From assembly GCA_903926205.1 (NCBI GenBank), contig CAIYID010000046.1:1-56827 (forward strand): a stretch of DNA of 56,827 bases. The letters are read 5' to 3'. The translations under genes were made by a program, and so were the position numbers. Position 1 is the first letter of the stretch, and each line of letters opens with the position of its first letter. The notes under the pieces are model-generated. The model was given only the letters and a program-made list of their open reading frames with translations, was not told the origin of the DNA and made no database searches. This DNA is from an uncultured Bdellovibrionales bacterium. GTDB lineage: Bacteria > Bdellovibrionota > Bdellovibrionia > Bdellovibrionales > Bdellovibrionaceae. This document shows, piece after piece, positions 30,769 to 38,360 of this stretch.

Positions 30769-32238
30769 ATGAAAAATTTCAGTAAATTGGTAAAAAAACA
30801 CAGCCTATTGATTCCCTTTTTAGTTTTCTTCATCTTATTTGTTCTAACACTGAGCTTAAAAGCTAGTACAGATAAACAAATCTCAGACTGGCAGAGCCGG
30901 ATAAATAAAATTCTTTATTCTTCAAAAATTTCAAAAGCCCATTTAGGAATCTTTATCAGTGATGATTCTTCTGGGGAAAAACCGATTTTTTCTTTGAATG
31001 CCTCAGCGAAGATTATTCCGGCTTCAGTGACAAAATTAGTCACTTCTGCAGTGGTACTTGAAGAACTTCCTCCGGGTACCAAATTCAAAACTGGACTTTG
31101 GTCAAAAGCGAAAGTTGAGAAGTCACATCTTAAGGGTGATCTTTATTTGAAAGGCGGAGGTGATCCATCTTTTGTGTCAGAAAACATGTGGTTTTTAGTG
31201 AATTCATTTTTACGTACCCGAGTGAATACAATCGAGGGCGATATTATTGTTGATGATAGTCTTTTTGATCAAAGTCGATTCGACTCCAGTCGCCAAGAGG
31301 AAAGAGTTGATCGTGCTTATGATGCGCCAACAGGAGCAATGTCTTTTAATTGGAATTCAGTAAATATTTTTATTCGACCCGGGACTTCTTCGGGCGAGGC
31401 CGCCGTGGTCTTCGCGGATCCCGAAAATGATTATATTCAATTAAAAGCGCAAGTGAAAACCTCTTCGGCGGGCTCGTCCAACTCAATCTTGGTTGAAAGA
31501 GAGGCTCGCCCGGGCAATGAGGGTGACTTGGTGATTGTGAAAGGAAAAATTGCTGCAGACTCGAAAGAGGTCACTGTTTATAAAAACATCACCCATCCTG
31601 ATCTTTGGTCTGGGTTTAACTTACGAAGTTTTTTGAAACAAAGGGGAATTGAGGTTCTTGGAAAAATCCGCTCTGGCATAATCCCTGCGGGTGCTAATCT
31701 TTTGGCAGAATCTGAAAGTAAACCGGTAGAGCTTATCCTGGCAGATATGAATAAGTTTTCGAATAATTTTGTGGCAGAAATGTTGGCAAAAAGTGCGGCA
31801 GCCAAAATTTCTGTGCCAGGTAATATTTCTCGGGCGATGGAGATGTCTAGGGACTATATGAAAAAACTCGGAATTAAAGAATCAGATTTTGAGTTACAAA
31901 ACCCATCAGGTTTAACGCGCGACAATCGACTGACCGCGTTTGGACTGTGGAAGGTTCTTAGTGACCTTGAAAAACGTTTTCAAATTCAGCCAGAACTTAT
32001 GACCTCTTTGCCGATTGGTGGAGTTGATGGCACTCTAAAAAAGCGCTTTAAAGAAAGCGCAGGCCTGCGCCAAGTAAGAGCAAAGACGGGATCTTTAACG
32101 GGCGTTGTATCAATGGCAGGATATCTGTCTGGACCTGAAGGACATCCGATTCCCTTTGTAATGATGTACAATGGATCGGATGATGAAAGCGCGGTTCGAG
32201 TCTTGTTTGATAAATTGTGTTTGGCTGTGATTGAATAG
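30769..32238 (+). CDS. dacB: D-alanyl-D-alanine carboxypeptidase/endopeptidase, PBP4-type
   Basis: The product is about 489 residues (start at 30769; ATG 30748 also possible). It has a hydrophobic signal/anchor (SLLIPFLVFFILFVLTLSLKA) and peptidase S13 motifs: SxxK in IPASVTKLVT (Ser near residue 86), SxN in MNKFSNNFVAEML and KTG in VRAKTGSLTGVVSMAGYL. PBP4 enzymes trim the last D-Ala and cut cross-links in periplasmic peptidoglycan. The large insert between the first two motifs, with beta strands of domains II and III, is as in DacB. Divergent from the response regulator gene; the transglycosylase follows 15 bp after its stop. Confidence 0.9.
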   Translation: MKNFSKLVKKHSLLIPFLVFFILFVLTLSLKASTDKQISDWQSRINKILYSSKISKAHLGIFISDDSSGEKPIFSLNASAKIIPASVTKLVTSAVVLEELPPGTKFKTGLWSKAKVEKSHLKGDLYLKGGGDPSFVSENMWFLVNSFLRTRVNTIEGDIIVDDSLFDQSRFDSSRQEERVDRAYDAPTGAMSFNWNSVNIFIRPGTSSGEAAVVFADPENDYIQLKAQVKTSSAGSSNSILVEREARPGNEGDLVIVKGKIAADSKEVTVYKNITHPDLWSGFNLRSFLKQRGIEVLGKIRSGIIPAGANLLAESESKPVELILADMNKFSNNFVAEMLAKSAAAKISVPGNISRAMEMSRDYMKKLGIKESDFELQNPSGLTRDNRLTAFGLWKVLSDLEKRFQIQPELMTSLPIGGVDGTLKKRFKESAGLRQVRAKTGSLTGVVSMAGYLSGPEGHPIPFVMMYNGSDDESAVRVLFDKLCLAVIE

Positions 32239-32253
32239 AAATTGTTGGGACTG

Positions 32254-33780
32254 ATGCGAAATGTTTATGTTTGTTTTTTTATTTTGTCTATTTCACTGTC
32301 TTCCTTATTTTCCATCTCGGCTGGCGCTGAAGAAGAAGCTGGAAGCGGCAGTGATGATACGCCTGTAGTTCTTGATGAAATTGCAGGGGATCGCAATCTC
32401 ACGGGAGCCAGAAATTGGAGATCGCCGGAATACTCCAATCAGCAAGGTGCATTGGGCTGGAGCCCTGGAGTTTTTAATGTGCCTAAGGGTTTGGAGATTA
32501 ATTATCAATTTTGGGTGGATATATATACAAAATATACGACGGATCAGGGGCTGTTGCATGATGCTGAATATATTGATTTAATTTATGAGGTTTTAGATTT
32601 TACCCACATTTCCGCGCGGACAGATTTAACAGACATACAAAAAAGTAAATTTCGTACGAAAGCTGTTAAGGAAGGCAAAAAAAGAATTGTAGCTCTTCTC
32701 AAAAAACTACAGACAATCACGGATGATTCCAAATTAAACGCGGATGAAAAACGAATCTGGGACTACTTTCAAAAAATACAAGAAAAAAAGAAATTTTTAG
32801 CAGCAACCACGAAAGCTCGCTTGCGATTTCAATTAGGTCAGCGTGATCGAATGGTTCAAGGAATTTTTTATGCCGGAAGATATTTAGAAGATTTTGAGCG
32901 AATTTTTCATGAAGCCGGTCTCCCGGTTGAGCTGACGCGTTTACCTTTTGTGGAAAGTTCTTTCAATGTGTTGGCTCGTTCTAAGGTGGGAGCCAGTGGA
33001 TTATGGCAAATCATGCGTTACACCGGACGACCCTACATGATGATTAACAACACAATTGATAAGAGAAATTTTCCAAATGATGCCGCTAAGCTAGCGGCAA
33101 AATTATTTCGATTTAATTACAATATGTTGGAATCATGGCCTCTCGCGATCACTGGTTATAATCATGGTCCTGCAGGAGTTCAGAAGTTAACTAAACTCTA
33201 TAAAAGTCGTGAACTCGGAGACTTGCTTTTAAGCAATGGACAGAAACGACGGCTGGGTTTCGCTTCTAGAAATTTCTACGCTAGTTTTCTCGCCGTATTA
33301 GAAATTGAACAAAATGCACCTAAGTATTTTGGACCAGTATTCTGGTCTAAGCCTTTGACTAGTGTTGAGTTCACATTGGGTAAACCAATTCGTTGGAAAG
33401 ACATCGTTCGGTGGTTTGACGGGAATGACCAAATCGCACAAATTTACAATCCTCACATTACTGCAGCGGCTCGAAAATTTGGAAATTTAATTCCCAAGAA
33501 TGCTCTTATTAATATTTTAAAAGAAAAAAAAGATTTAGTCCAAAATGAATTTTCTCCGCCTCCGACAAAGTGGCCTTCGCCCAAAACAGAAGATGGCGAC
33601 TTGGAGCGCGTGGAGTCTCCGGCTAAGGCGGAAGGGCCCCATGTTTACACGGTCGTTCGTGGTGATACGATCTATTCAGTCGCAAGAGATTTTGGAGTGA
33701 GCGTTCAAGAGCTTTTAACGGCGAATAAGCTTGAAGCTACGGAAGAATTAAAAACAGGTCAGGAAATAAAAATTCCGTGA
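32254..33780 (+). CDS. MltD-like lytic transglycosylase with LysM
   Basis: The product is about 508 residues from ATG 32254. It has a signal peptide (VYVCFFILSISLSSLFSISAGA), a helical N-terminal part, and an SLT catalytic domain: ELTRLPFVESSFNVLARSKV with the catalytic Glu, GASGLWQIM, and ITGYNHGPAGVQKL. At the C-terminus a LysM domain (HVYTVVRGDTIYSVARDFGV) binds peptidoglycan. It would cleave the MurNAc-GlcNAc bond with formation of anhydro-muropeptides in the periplasm. Downstream of dacB by 15 bp and likely co-transcribed, forming a wall-remodelling pair. The next gene begins 13 bp after its stop. Confidence 0.9.
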   Translation: MRNVYVCFFILSISLSSLFSISAGAEEEAGSGSDDTPVVLDEIAGDRNLTGARNWRSPEYSNQQGALGWSPGVFNVPKGLEINYQFWVDIYTKYTTDQGLLHDAEYIDLIYEVLDFTHISARTDLTDIQKSKFRTKAVKEGKKRIVALLKKLQTITDDSKLNADEKRIWDYFQKIQEKKKFLAATTKARLRFQLGQRDRMVQGIFYAGRYLEDFERIFHEAGLPVELTRLPFVESSFNVLARSKVGASGLWQIMRYTGRPYMMINNTIDKRNFPNDAAKLAAKLFRFNYNMLESWPLAITGYNHGPAGVQKLTKLYKSRELGDLLLSNGQKRRLGFASRNFYASFLAVLEIEQNAPKYFGPVFWSKPLTSVEFTLGKPIRWKDIVRWFDGNDQIAQIYNPHITAAARKFGNLIPKNALINILKEKKDLVQNEFSPPPTKWPSPKTEDGDLERVESPAKAEGPHVYTVVRGDTIYSVARDFGVSVQELLTANKLEATEELKTGQEIKIP

Positions 33781-33793
33781 ACGTGAGGTTAGT

Positions 33794-34588
33794 ATGATTC
33801 AGGAGTTTTGGGACTTTTTAACGACGTCTTCTTCGAAACAAGCGCGTGAAAATGGGTATCTTTATCAAAGCATTGCTTTAGCGCATCGTGCTCGCCGATG
33901 CCATCGTCATTGGTTAAAACATCTAGAAGAGTGTCATGATTTTTTGAATACAAGGTTACCTAAAATAAAGAAAGACTCTCGAGTTGCAATTTTAGGGAGT
34001 GGCTTGATGTTAGAGACTCCTCCAGAGATTTTGATTCAGCATTTTGAACACATTGATCTCGTCGATGTTGTGCATACTAAAAATGTGCGTGATTTGATTT
34101 CGAGATTTAGTTTGAGCCACAATCAAAATCATCGTTTTCATTTTATTGAAATTGATCTCAATCAATCCGAATTAAAGGGTGATTATGATTTTGTAATCTC
34201 TGCAAACTTATTGTCACAGTTGCCGCAAGTCATGATTGATCGCGAGCGAAAGCAAAGATTGAAAAGACAAAGATCATTGCTCCGCTCGAAGGACCTTATG
34301 GAAGGATGTATGGAGAATGACTTTGAGGAGGGGATTTCTTTTCTTATTCAAAAGCTTCAGTTAAGGCACTTGGAGCAAGTGAAATCCTTGTCAAAAAAAC
34401 ACCTTATATTTTCTGACTTTGAGTTGAATATTCGTGATTTAAAAAATTCTTTGATAGAGACAAGTGCTACCGTCGATCCTCAATTGAATATAAAATGGGA
34501 AAAAAATTGGAGCTGGAATTTAGCTCCAGCTCCTGAGATTTCTAAGAATCATTCGGTCGAATTGATCGTCGGCGCTTATTTTAGTTAA
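33794..34588 (+). CDS. Probable SAM-dependent methyltransferase-like protein
   Basis: The product is 264 residues without signal peptide. A Rossmann-like pattern is visible: SRVAILGSGLMLETPPEILI (glycine loop), HIDLVDVVHT (acidic end of strand 2), HFIEIDLN and DFVISANLLSQLP (strand 4 with following loop). This fits a class I methyltransferase fold but the glycine loop is short and the substrate unknown. The N-terminal 35 residues contain clustered basic residues and His/Cys (HRARRCHRHWLKHLEECHDF). It is 13 bp after the transglycosylase gene and likely in its operon. It overlaps the convergent hpt gene by 8 bp. Confidence 0.6.
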   Translation: MIQEFWDFLTTSSSKQARENGYLYQSIALAHRARRCHRHWLKHLEECHDFLNTRLPKIKKDSRVAILGSGLMLETPPEILIQHFEHIDLVDVVHTKNVRDLISRFSLSHNQNHRFHFIEIDLNQSELKGDYDFVISANLLSQLPQVMIDRERKQRLKRQRSLLRSKDLMEGCMENDFEEGISFLIQKLQLRHLEQVKSLSKKHLIFSDFELNIRDLKNSLIETSATVDPQLNIKWEKNWSWNLAPAPEISKNHSVELIVGAYFS

Positions 34589-35111
34589 GGCTTTGGACTT
34601 GAGCAATATAAGGTAAATTTCGGTACAAGCCTTGATAGTCCAAACCATATCCAACAACAAAATCATTTTTAATTTTGAAGCCGACGTAGTCCACTTCACA
34701 AGGAACTTTTAAGGCATCTGGTTTTTCTAACAAAGTGACCGTGATCAATGATTTTGGTTTGCGTGAGAGCATGGCCGCTTTTAAATAATTCATGGTTAAA
34801 CCGGTGTCGACGATATCTTCAACAAGGAGCACGTCTTTGCCTTCAATCGGGTGGGCAAGATCAAGCGTCACTTTAACCTCACCAGAAGACGACATTCCGC
34901 CGTGGTAACTTGAAACACCAAAGAACTCACACTGAACATCAGAGTCAATGTGGCGAATCAGGTCGGAGAAAAACACAAACGAGCCTTTAAGAATACAAAC
35001 TGCAACAAGATCTTTTCCTTTGTATTTAGCGCTGATCGCTTGACCAAGTTCCTTCACCTTTTTTTGAATATTTTCTTCAGAAATATAAGTTGAAAGTTTA
35101 AGATTACTCAT
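34581..35111 (-). CDS. hpt: Hypoxanthine phosphoribosyltransferase
   Basis: The enzyme (176 residues) converts hypoxanthine or guanine with PRPP to IMP or GMP in purine salvage. It has the N-terminal flexible region, AVCILKGSFVFFSDLIRHID, the PRPP-binding loop VLLVEDIVDTGLTMNYL (Glu-Asp, Thr-Gly) and the purine-contacting VDYVGFKIKNDFVVGYGLDY. Length is standard. AAGGAG lies 7 bases before the ATG. It is 51 bp downstream of the upp gene on the same strand, so a nucleobase-salvage pair is likely co-transcribed. Confidence 0.95.
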   Translation of the reverse strand: MSNLKLSTYISEENIQKKVKELGQAISAKYKGKDLVAVCILKGSFVFFSDLIRHIDSDVQCEFFGVSSYHGGMSSSGEVKVTLDLAHPIEGKDVLLVEDIVDTGLTMNYLKAAMLSRKPKSLITVTLLEKPDALKVPCEVDYVGFKIKNDFVVGYGLDYQGLYRNLPYIAQVQSLN

Positions 35112-35162
35112 TGTTTTACTCCTTCAGTTTGCATTCCCAATATTTGCTCGATCATGTTTACA

Positions 35163-35981
35163 TTAAACGAACGAATTATTCATAATTTCGCCAAAACCAC
35201 CACCACCGGGAACAATGTATTGCTTATCATTGAGTCCGCGCTCTTGGTCCCAATGTGTTCCTGGTGGAGTACTAATTACTGCCTCAGAGGAAAGTCCTCG
35301 GTCAAGTCTCAAAGCATAGATGAAAAGATCAGGATGAGCTGCCAAGACGGCTTTCAGGTATTCGGGCGTCACAATTAAGTGCAAAGCGATCATTTTTTTT
35401 GCAGTGCCGGCCACTCTGTTTTTGTAGTGTGCCACAGCCGAGATAATTGTATTTCCAGTGGCGCCCATAGGGTCTGGAAAGAGCACCATGGAAGAGTCTT
35501 TATCTCCACCGATTTTTGTCGCTCCAAGTTCTGCACCAGTGACATGGTTTTTTCCATCAACTGTTCGAGCGGCAAAAATATGATCTTGGCGCAACACTTC
35601 GTAATGAAGTGCATAGTGAAGAGTATCAAAACAGACATGGGAAGGATAGGTGCCGGCTCGCGCAAGATTTACTACAATGGCACGCTGATCATGCTTGAGC
35701 CTTTTTCCCGAGAGCAGGCACTCAGGATGGATTTCAACCATTCGGGTGGCAGATTCAAAGTTTTCTGTTGGAAACTCTTCATTCATTACTGTCATTAAAA
35801 GTTGACTGTAGAGCAGTTGAACGAGGTGGTTGATTTCAGGCTGGTAGGTTTCTGGTGAGCACAACCTTGCCAGTAATCCTGAAAGAAACTTATTATCTAG
35901 AATATGAACCTGTGATCCATATTTATGTTGGACCTCAGAGTTGAGATTCGAACTATTGATGTTTGCCTTTGGCTCGGTCAT
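35163..35981 (-). CDS. upp: Uracil phosphoribosyltransferase-like protein
   Basis: The protein (272 residues) carries the UPRTase hallmarks near its end: LFPDPMGATGNTIISA (PRPP loop, DPMxATG) and GLNDKQYIVPGGGGFGEIMN (uracil loop, like YIVPGLGDAGDR). The N-terminal part is longer than in the 208-residue bacterial enzyme and includes ARAGTYPSHV, similar to the LRAG(x)G region. It may use uracil or a different base; the extended N-terminus makes exact substrate uncertain. It overlaps the upstream zinc-ribbon gene by 4 bp (ATGA) and lies upstream of hpt on the same strand. Confidence 0.82.
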   Translation of the reverse strand: MTEPKANINSSNLNSEVQHKYGSQVHILDNKFLSGLLARLCSPETYQPEINHLVQLLYSQLLMTVMNEEFPTENFESATRMVEIHPECLLSGKRLKHDQRAIVVNLARAGTYPSHVCFDTLHYALHYEVLRQDHIFAARTVDGKNHVTGAELGATKIGGDKDSSMVLFPDPMGATGNTIISAVAHYKNRVAGTAKKMIALHLIVTPEYLKAVLAAHPDLFIYALRLDRGLSSEAVISTPPGTHWDQERGLNDKQYIVPGGGGFGEIMNNSFV

Positions 35982-37006
35982 TGAGAATTTTTCCCAGCGT
36001 TTTGATTCACCGCTGGTCTATCAAACTCAAAGAACAAAGTAAACTCTGTCTGCTTGGATTTGTATTGGGGAGACTGAAATATTCTCATGATCCCTTCAGC
36101 AGAAGCGCTGTCAGGCTCCTCTTGAGGGAACGATGGGAGATTTAGGCTTACCATCCAGCTTTGCCCCGTCGTCAATTCGAAGGTGGTCGATGGGTAGGTT
36201 CTTCGCACTGGTGGGTCGTTTAGATCGGTCGATTCGTGAAAATTTTGCAAGACTTCGATTTCGCCTCTGATTGTGTTCCCGTCAATTTGAGTGAGAAGTA
36301 CGCTATACGTGACGCCCAAAAATGAGCCATCCGTTTTTGCCTCGCCGATGTTAGCTGAAGCACTCATGTGCTCACGATCTAATTTTTCATCAGCCTTCTG
36401 GAGGATTCGCACGCCTCGTTCAGAGGTTGCTTTTTTGCCGGAGGGAATTGCGCCAGCTTTAAAATCACCAAATTCAGTGAACTGTCCCGTTGAACGACTT
36501 TCCTGGCGCAAACTTTCCATTATTTGGTGGTCGACTTCAGCAAAAGAGAGATGCATGCGAACAGAGTCTCCAAATCCTTTTTTTCCTTCATCGAGGGATT
36601 CATTTTTTTCCGCTCCTGAAGCCAAAGCCATTGCTGGGAGGTGTGAAGGAGAAGTCGGAGGAGGCGGCATTTGTTGTGAACTCGGCCCGGGCGGCGGCGG
36701 TGGCGGTAAGTTAGTTGTTTTTGCTAAACCAGTTTGTCCATTCCCGCGCGATACTAAGGTTGGTCCGCCTTTTAAAAATTGCACGCGATTGGCAATTTCT
36801 TCCTTTGAGTGTAATCTTACAAAAATGATAACGACACAGACTAAAATAAACGCCAAAAATAAGTGCAGTAAAGGATTTGATAAAATCCTCTGAGCCATCG
36901 AAGGAGCACTTGGCTTAAAACTTTCCATGTCCACGCCACACTTCGCGCAATAACGATCCTGTGGCTGTGAGAATCCACACTTTGGGCAAACAATCATCAT
37001 TTGCAA
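35978..37006 (-). CDS. Zinc-ribbon membrane protein with Pro-rich linker
   Basis: The product is 342 residues. A zinc-ribbon opens the protein (IVCPKCGFSQPQDRYCAKCG, two CxxC pairs), then one transmembrane helix (LLHLFLAFILVCVVIIFVRL, about 48-67), a Pro/Gly linker with NLPPPPPPGPSS, and an extracytoplasmic beta-rich domain (about 150-320). So the metal-binding end faces the cytosol and the large domain the periplasm. The Pro-rich linker could act like TonB-type spacers, but no TonB motif is seen. Start could be Met at 37006, 37000 or 36997. Coupled by an ATGA overlap to upp; function unknown. Confidence 0.62.
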   Translation of the reverse strand: MQMMIVCPKCGFSQPQDRYCAKCGVDMESFKPSAPSMAQRILSNPLLHLFLAFILVCVVIIFVRLHSKEEIANRVQFLKGGPTLVSRGNGQTGLAKTTNLPPPPPPGPSSQQMPPPPTSPSHLPAMALASGAEKNESLDEGKKGFGDSVRMHLSFAEVDHQIMESLRQESRSTGQFTEFGDFKAGAIPSGKKATSERGVRILQKADEKLDREHMSASANIGEAKTDGSFLGVTYSVLLTQIDGNTIRGEIEVLQNFHESTDLNDPPVRRTYPSTTFELTTGQSWMVSLNLPSFPQEEPDSASAEGIMRIFQSPQYKSKQTEFTLFFEFDRPAVNQNAGKNSQ

Positions 37007-37132
37007 AGTCTAACATGTGAAATTCCTGAATGTTGATGCTAATATTGACCGGACCTGGACTTTTGTCCTTGCGAAAGTAAAAAAGAAATATCAGTTGGTG
37101 TCACTGACTTGAAATTTCGCTTCAATGTGAGG

Positions 37133-38041
37133 ATGACACAACAGCCACTGCACATTCCGGTGATGAAAGATCAAATCATCGAACAACTTTCTCCGGTGAT
37201 CGAGCGATCTGAAAATCCAAGATACTTTGATGGCACCTTTGGGCGCGGTGGACATTTGCGTGAAATTTTACGTCAATTTCCAAAACTAACGGCTGTGGCG
37301 GTTGATCAAGATTTAGAAGCGATCGAATATGGTCGCAAAGAATTTTCTACCGAAATTCAAGAAGGCCGTTTGCTCATTGAACATCTTAATTTCGCGAATT
37401 TTACAGAAGAGAAGTTTGGAAAATTTGATGCCATGCTTGTTGATTTAGGTGTGAGCTCTCCTCAACTTGACGAGGGTCGAAGAGGTTTTAGTTTTTATCA
37501 CGATGGACCTCTAGATATGCGCATGGATGCGACAAAGGGAATGACCGCCGCTGAACTCATTGCGACCGCGAGCGAAGAAGAGCTCAATGAAATTTTTCAT
37601 CAACTTGGTGAAATTCAAAAACCTTATCGTGTCACTCGTGCCATTGTTCATGATCGTGAAAAAGAAGCCTTTTTGACGACTCGACAGTTGGCTTCTTTAG
37701 TTGAGCGAGTGGAAGGCTGGCGCAGAAAGGGATTTCATCCCGCCACCCAATACTTTATGGCTTTGAGGTTATCAGTAAATCGAGAATTAGAAGTGGTACA
37801 AAACTCGATGATTCCATTAATACACGGACTAACAGCTAGGGGTCGACTTGCGGTACTGACCTTTCATTCTTTAGAGGATAGAATTGTAAAGAATCTATTT
37901 AAGGAACAGACCGAATTGGGCACTCCCTTGTTCAAAAAAGTCATTCAACCAGAATGGGCTGAACAAAAAAAGAACCCACGGTCGAGAAGTGCAAAGCTAA
38001 GGATTTTTGAAAGGTCAGGAAATGAACCTCCGACATATTAA
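37133..38041 (+). CDS. rsmH: RsmH (MraW), 16S rRNA m4C1402 methyltransferase
   Basis: The protein (302 residues) opens the dcw cluster. Motifs: HIPVMKDQIIEQL at the N-terminus, DGTFGRGGHLREIL (SAM loop), AVAVDQDLEAIEY, DLGVSSPQLDEGRRGFSFY and DGPLDMRMD, and TFHSLEDRIVK near the end. Family members methylate C1402 of 16S rRNA. ATG 37133 gives the usual MTQQPLHIPVM start, though no good ribosome-binding site is placed correctly. Upstream 126 bp to the divergent zinc-ribbon gene contain no mraZ and only a weak possible promoter. ftsL overlaps its 3' end by 20 bp. Confidence 0.95.
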   Translation: MTQQPLHIPVMKDQIIEQLSPVIERSENPRYFDGTFGRGGHLREILRQFPKLTAVAVDQDLEAIEYGRKEFSTEIQEGRLLIEHLNFANFTEEKFGKFDAMLVDLGVSSPQLDEGRRGFSFYHDGPLDMRMDATKGMTAAELIATASEEELNEIFHQLGEIQKPYRVTRAIVHDREKEAFLTTRQLASLVERVEGWRRKGFHPATQYFMALRLSVNRELEVVQNSMIPLIHGLTARGRLAVLTFHSLEDRIVKNLFKEQTELGTPLFKKVIQPEWAEQKKNPRSRSAKLRIFERSGNEPPTY

Positions 38042-38360
38042 TAAGGATGAATTAGCACCGCTCAGACCTTTTTTGAGCGTTTTCCTCATTGTTATTTCCA
38101 TGTTTGTGGTGGTGTTTGCAAAAATGGAAGAACGCCGGATTGGTTATATTGTTTTAAAATTAACGCATGAACAAAGAAAAGCCATCGAAGAAAAACGTGC
38201 AAAGATTTTTCAATTGGCAAAGTTGATTCGACCAGAGCATGTCGAAAAAGTTGCTCAAGATCGATTTACTCTCAAAAAAGTTCAGACAAAACAAATTATT
38301 CATCTTTCAGGAAGTACGGTGAATTCGCCGATGGCTGAAATTCGTGCGAAGGAGTTTTAA
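38022..38360 (+). CDS. ftsL: FtsL-like division protein
   Basis: The product is 112 residues from ATG 38022 (AGGAA just ahead), overlapping rsmH by 20 bp. It is a bitopic protein: short cytoplasmic N-terminus, one membrane helix (FLSVFLIVISMFVVVFA), then a periplasmic helix with heptad leucines (YIVLKLTHEQRKAIEEKRA, IFQLAKLIRPEHVEKVAQDR). This and its place between rsmH and ftsI identify it as FtsL, which with FtsQ and FtsB links the septal synthase to the division ring. FtsL sequences diverge strongly, so the call rests on topology and context. Confidence 0.85.
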   Translation: MNLRHINKDELAPLRPFLSVFLIVISMFVVVFAKMEERRIGYIVLKLTHEQRKAIEEKRAKIFQLAKLIRPEHVEKVAQDRFTLKKVQTKQIIHLSGSTVNSPMAEIRAKEF

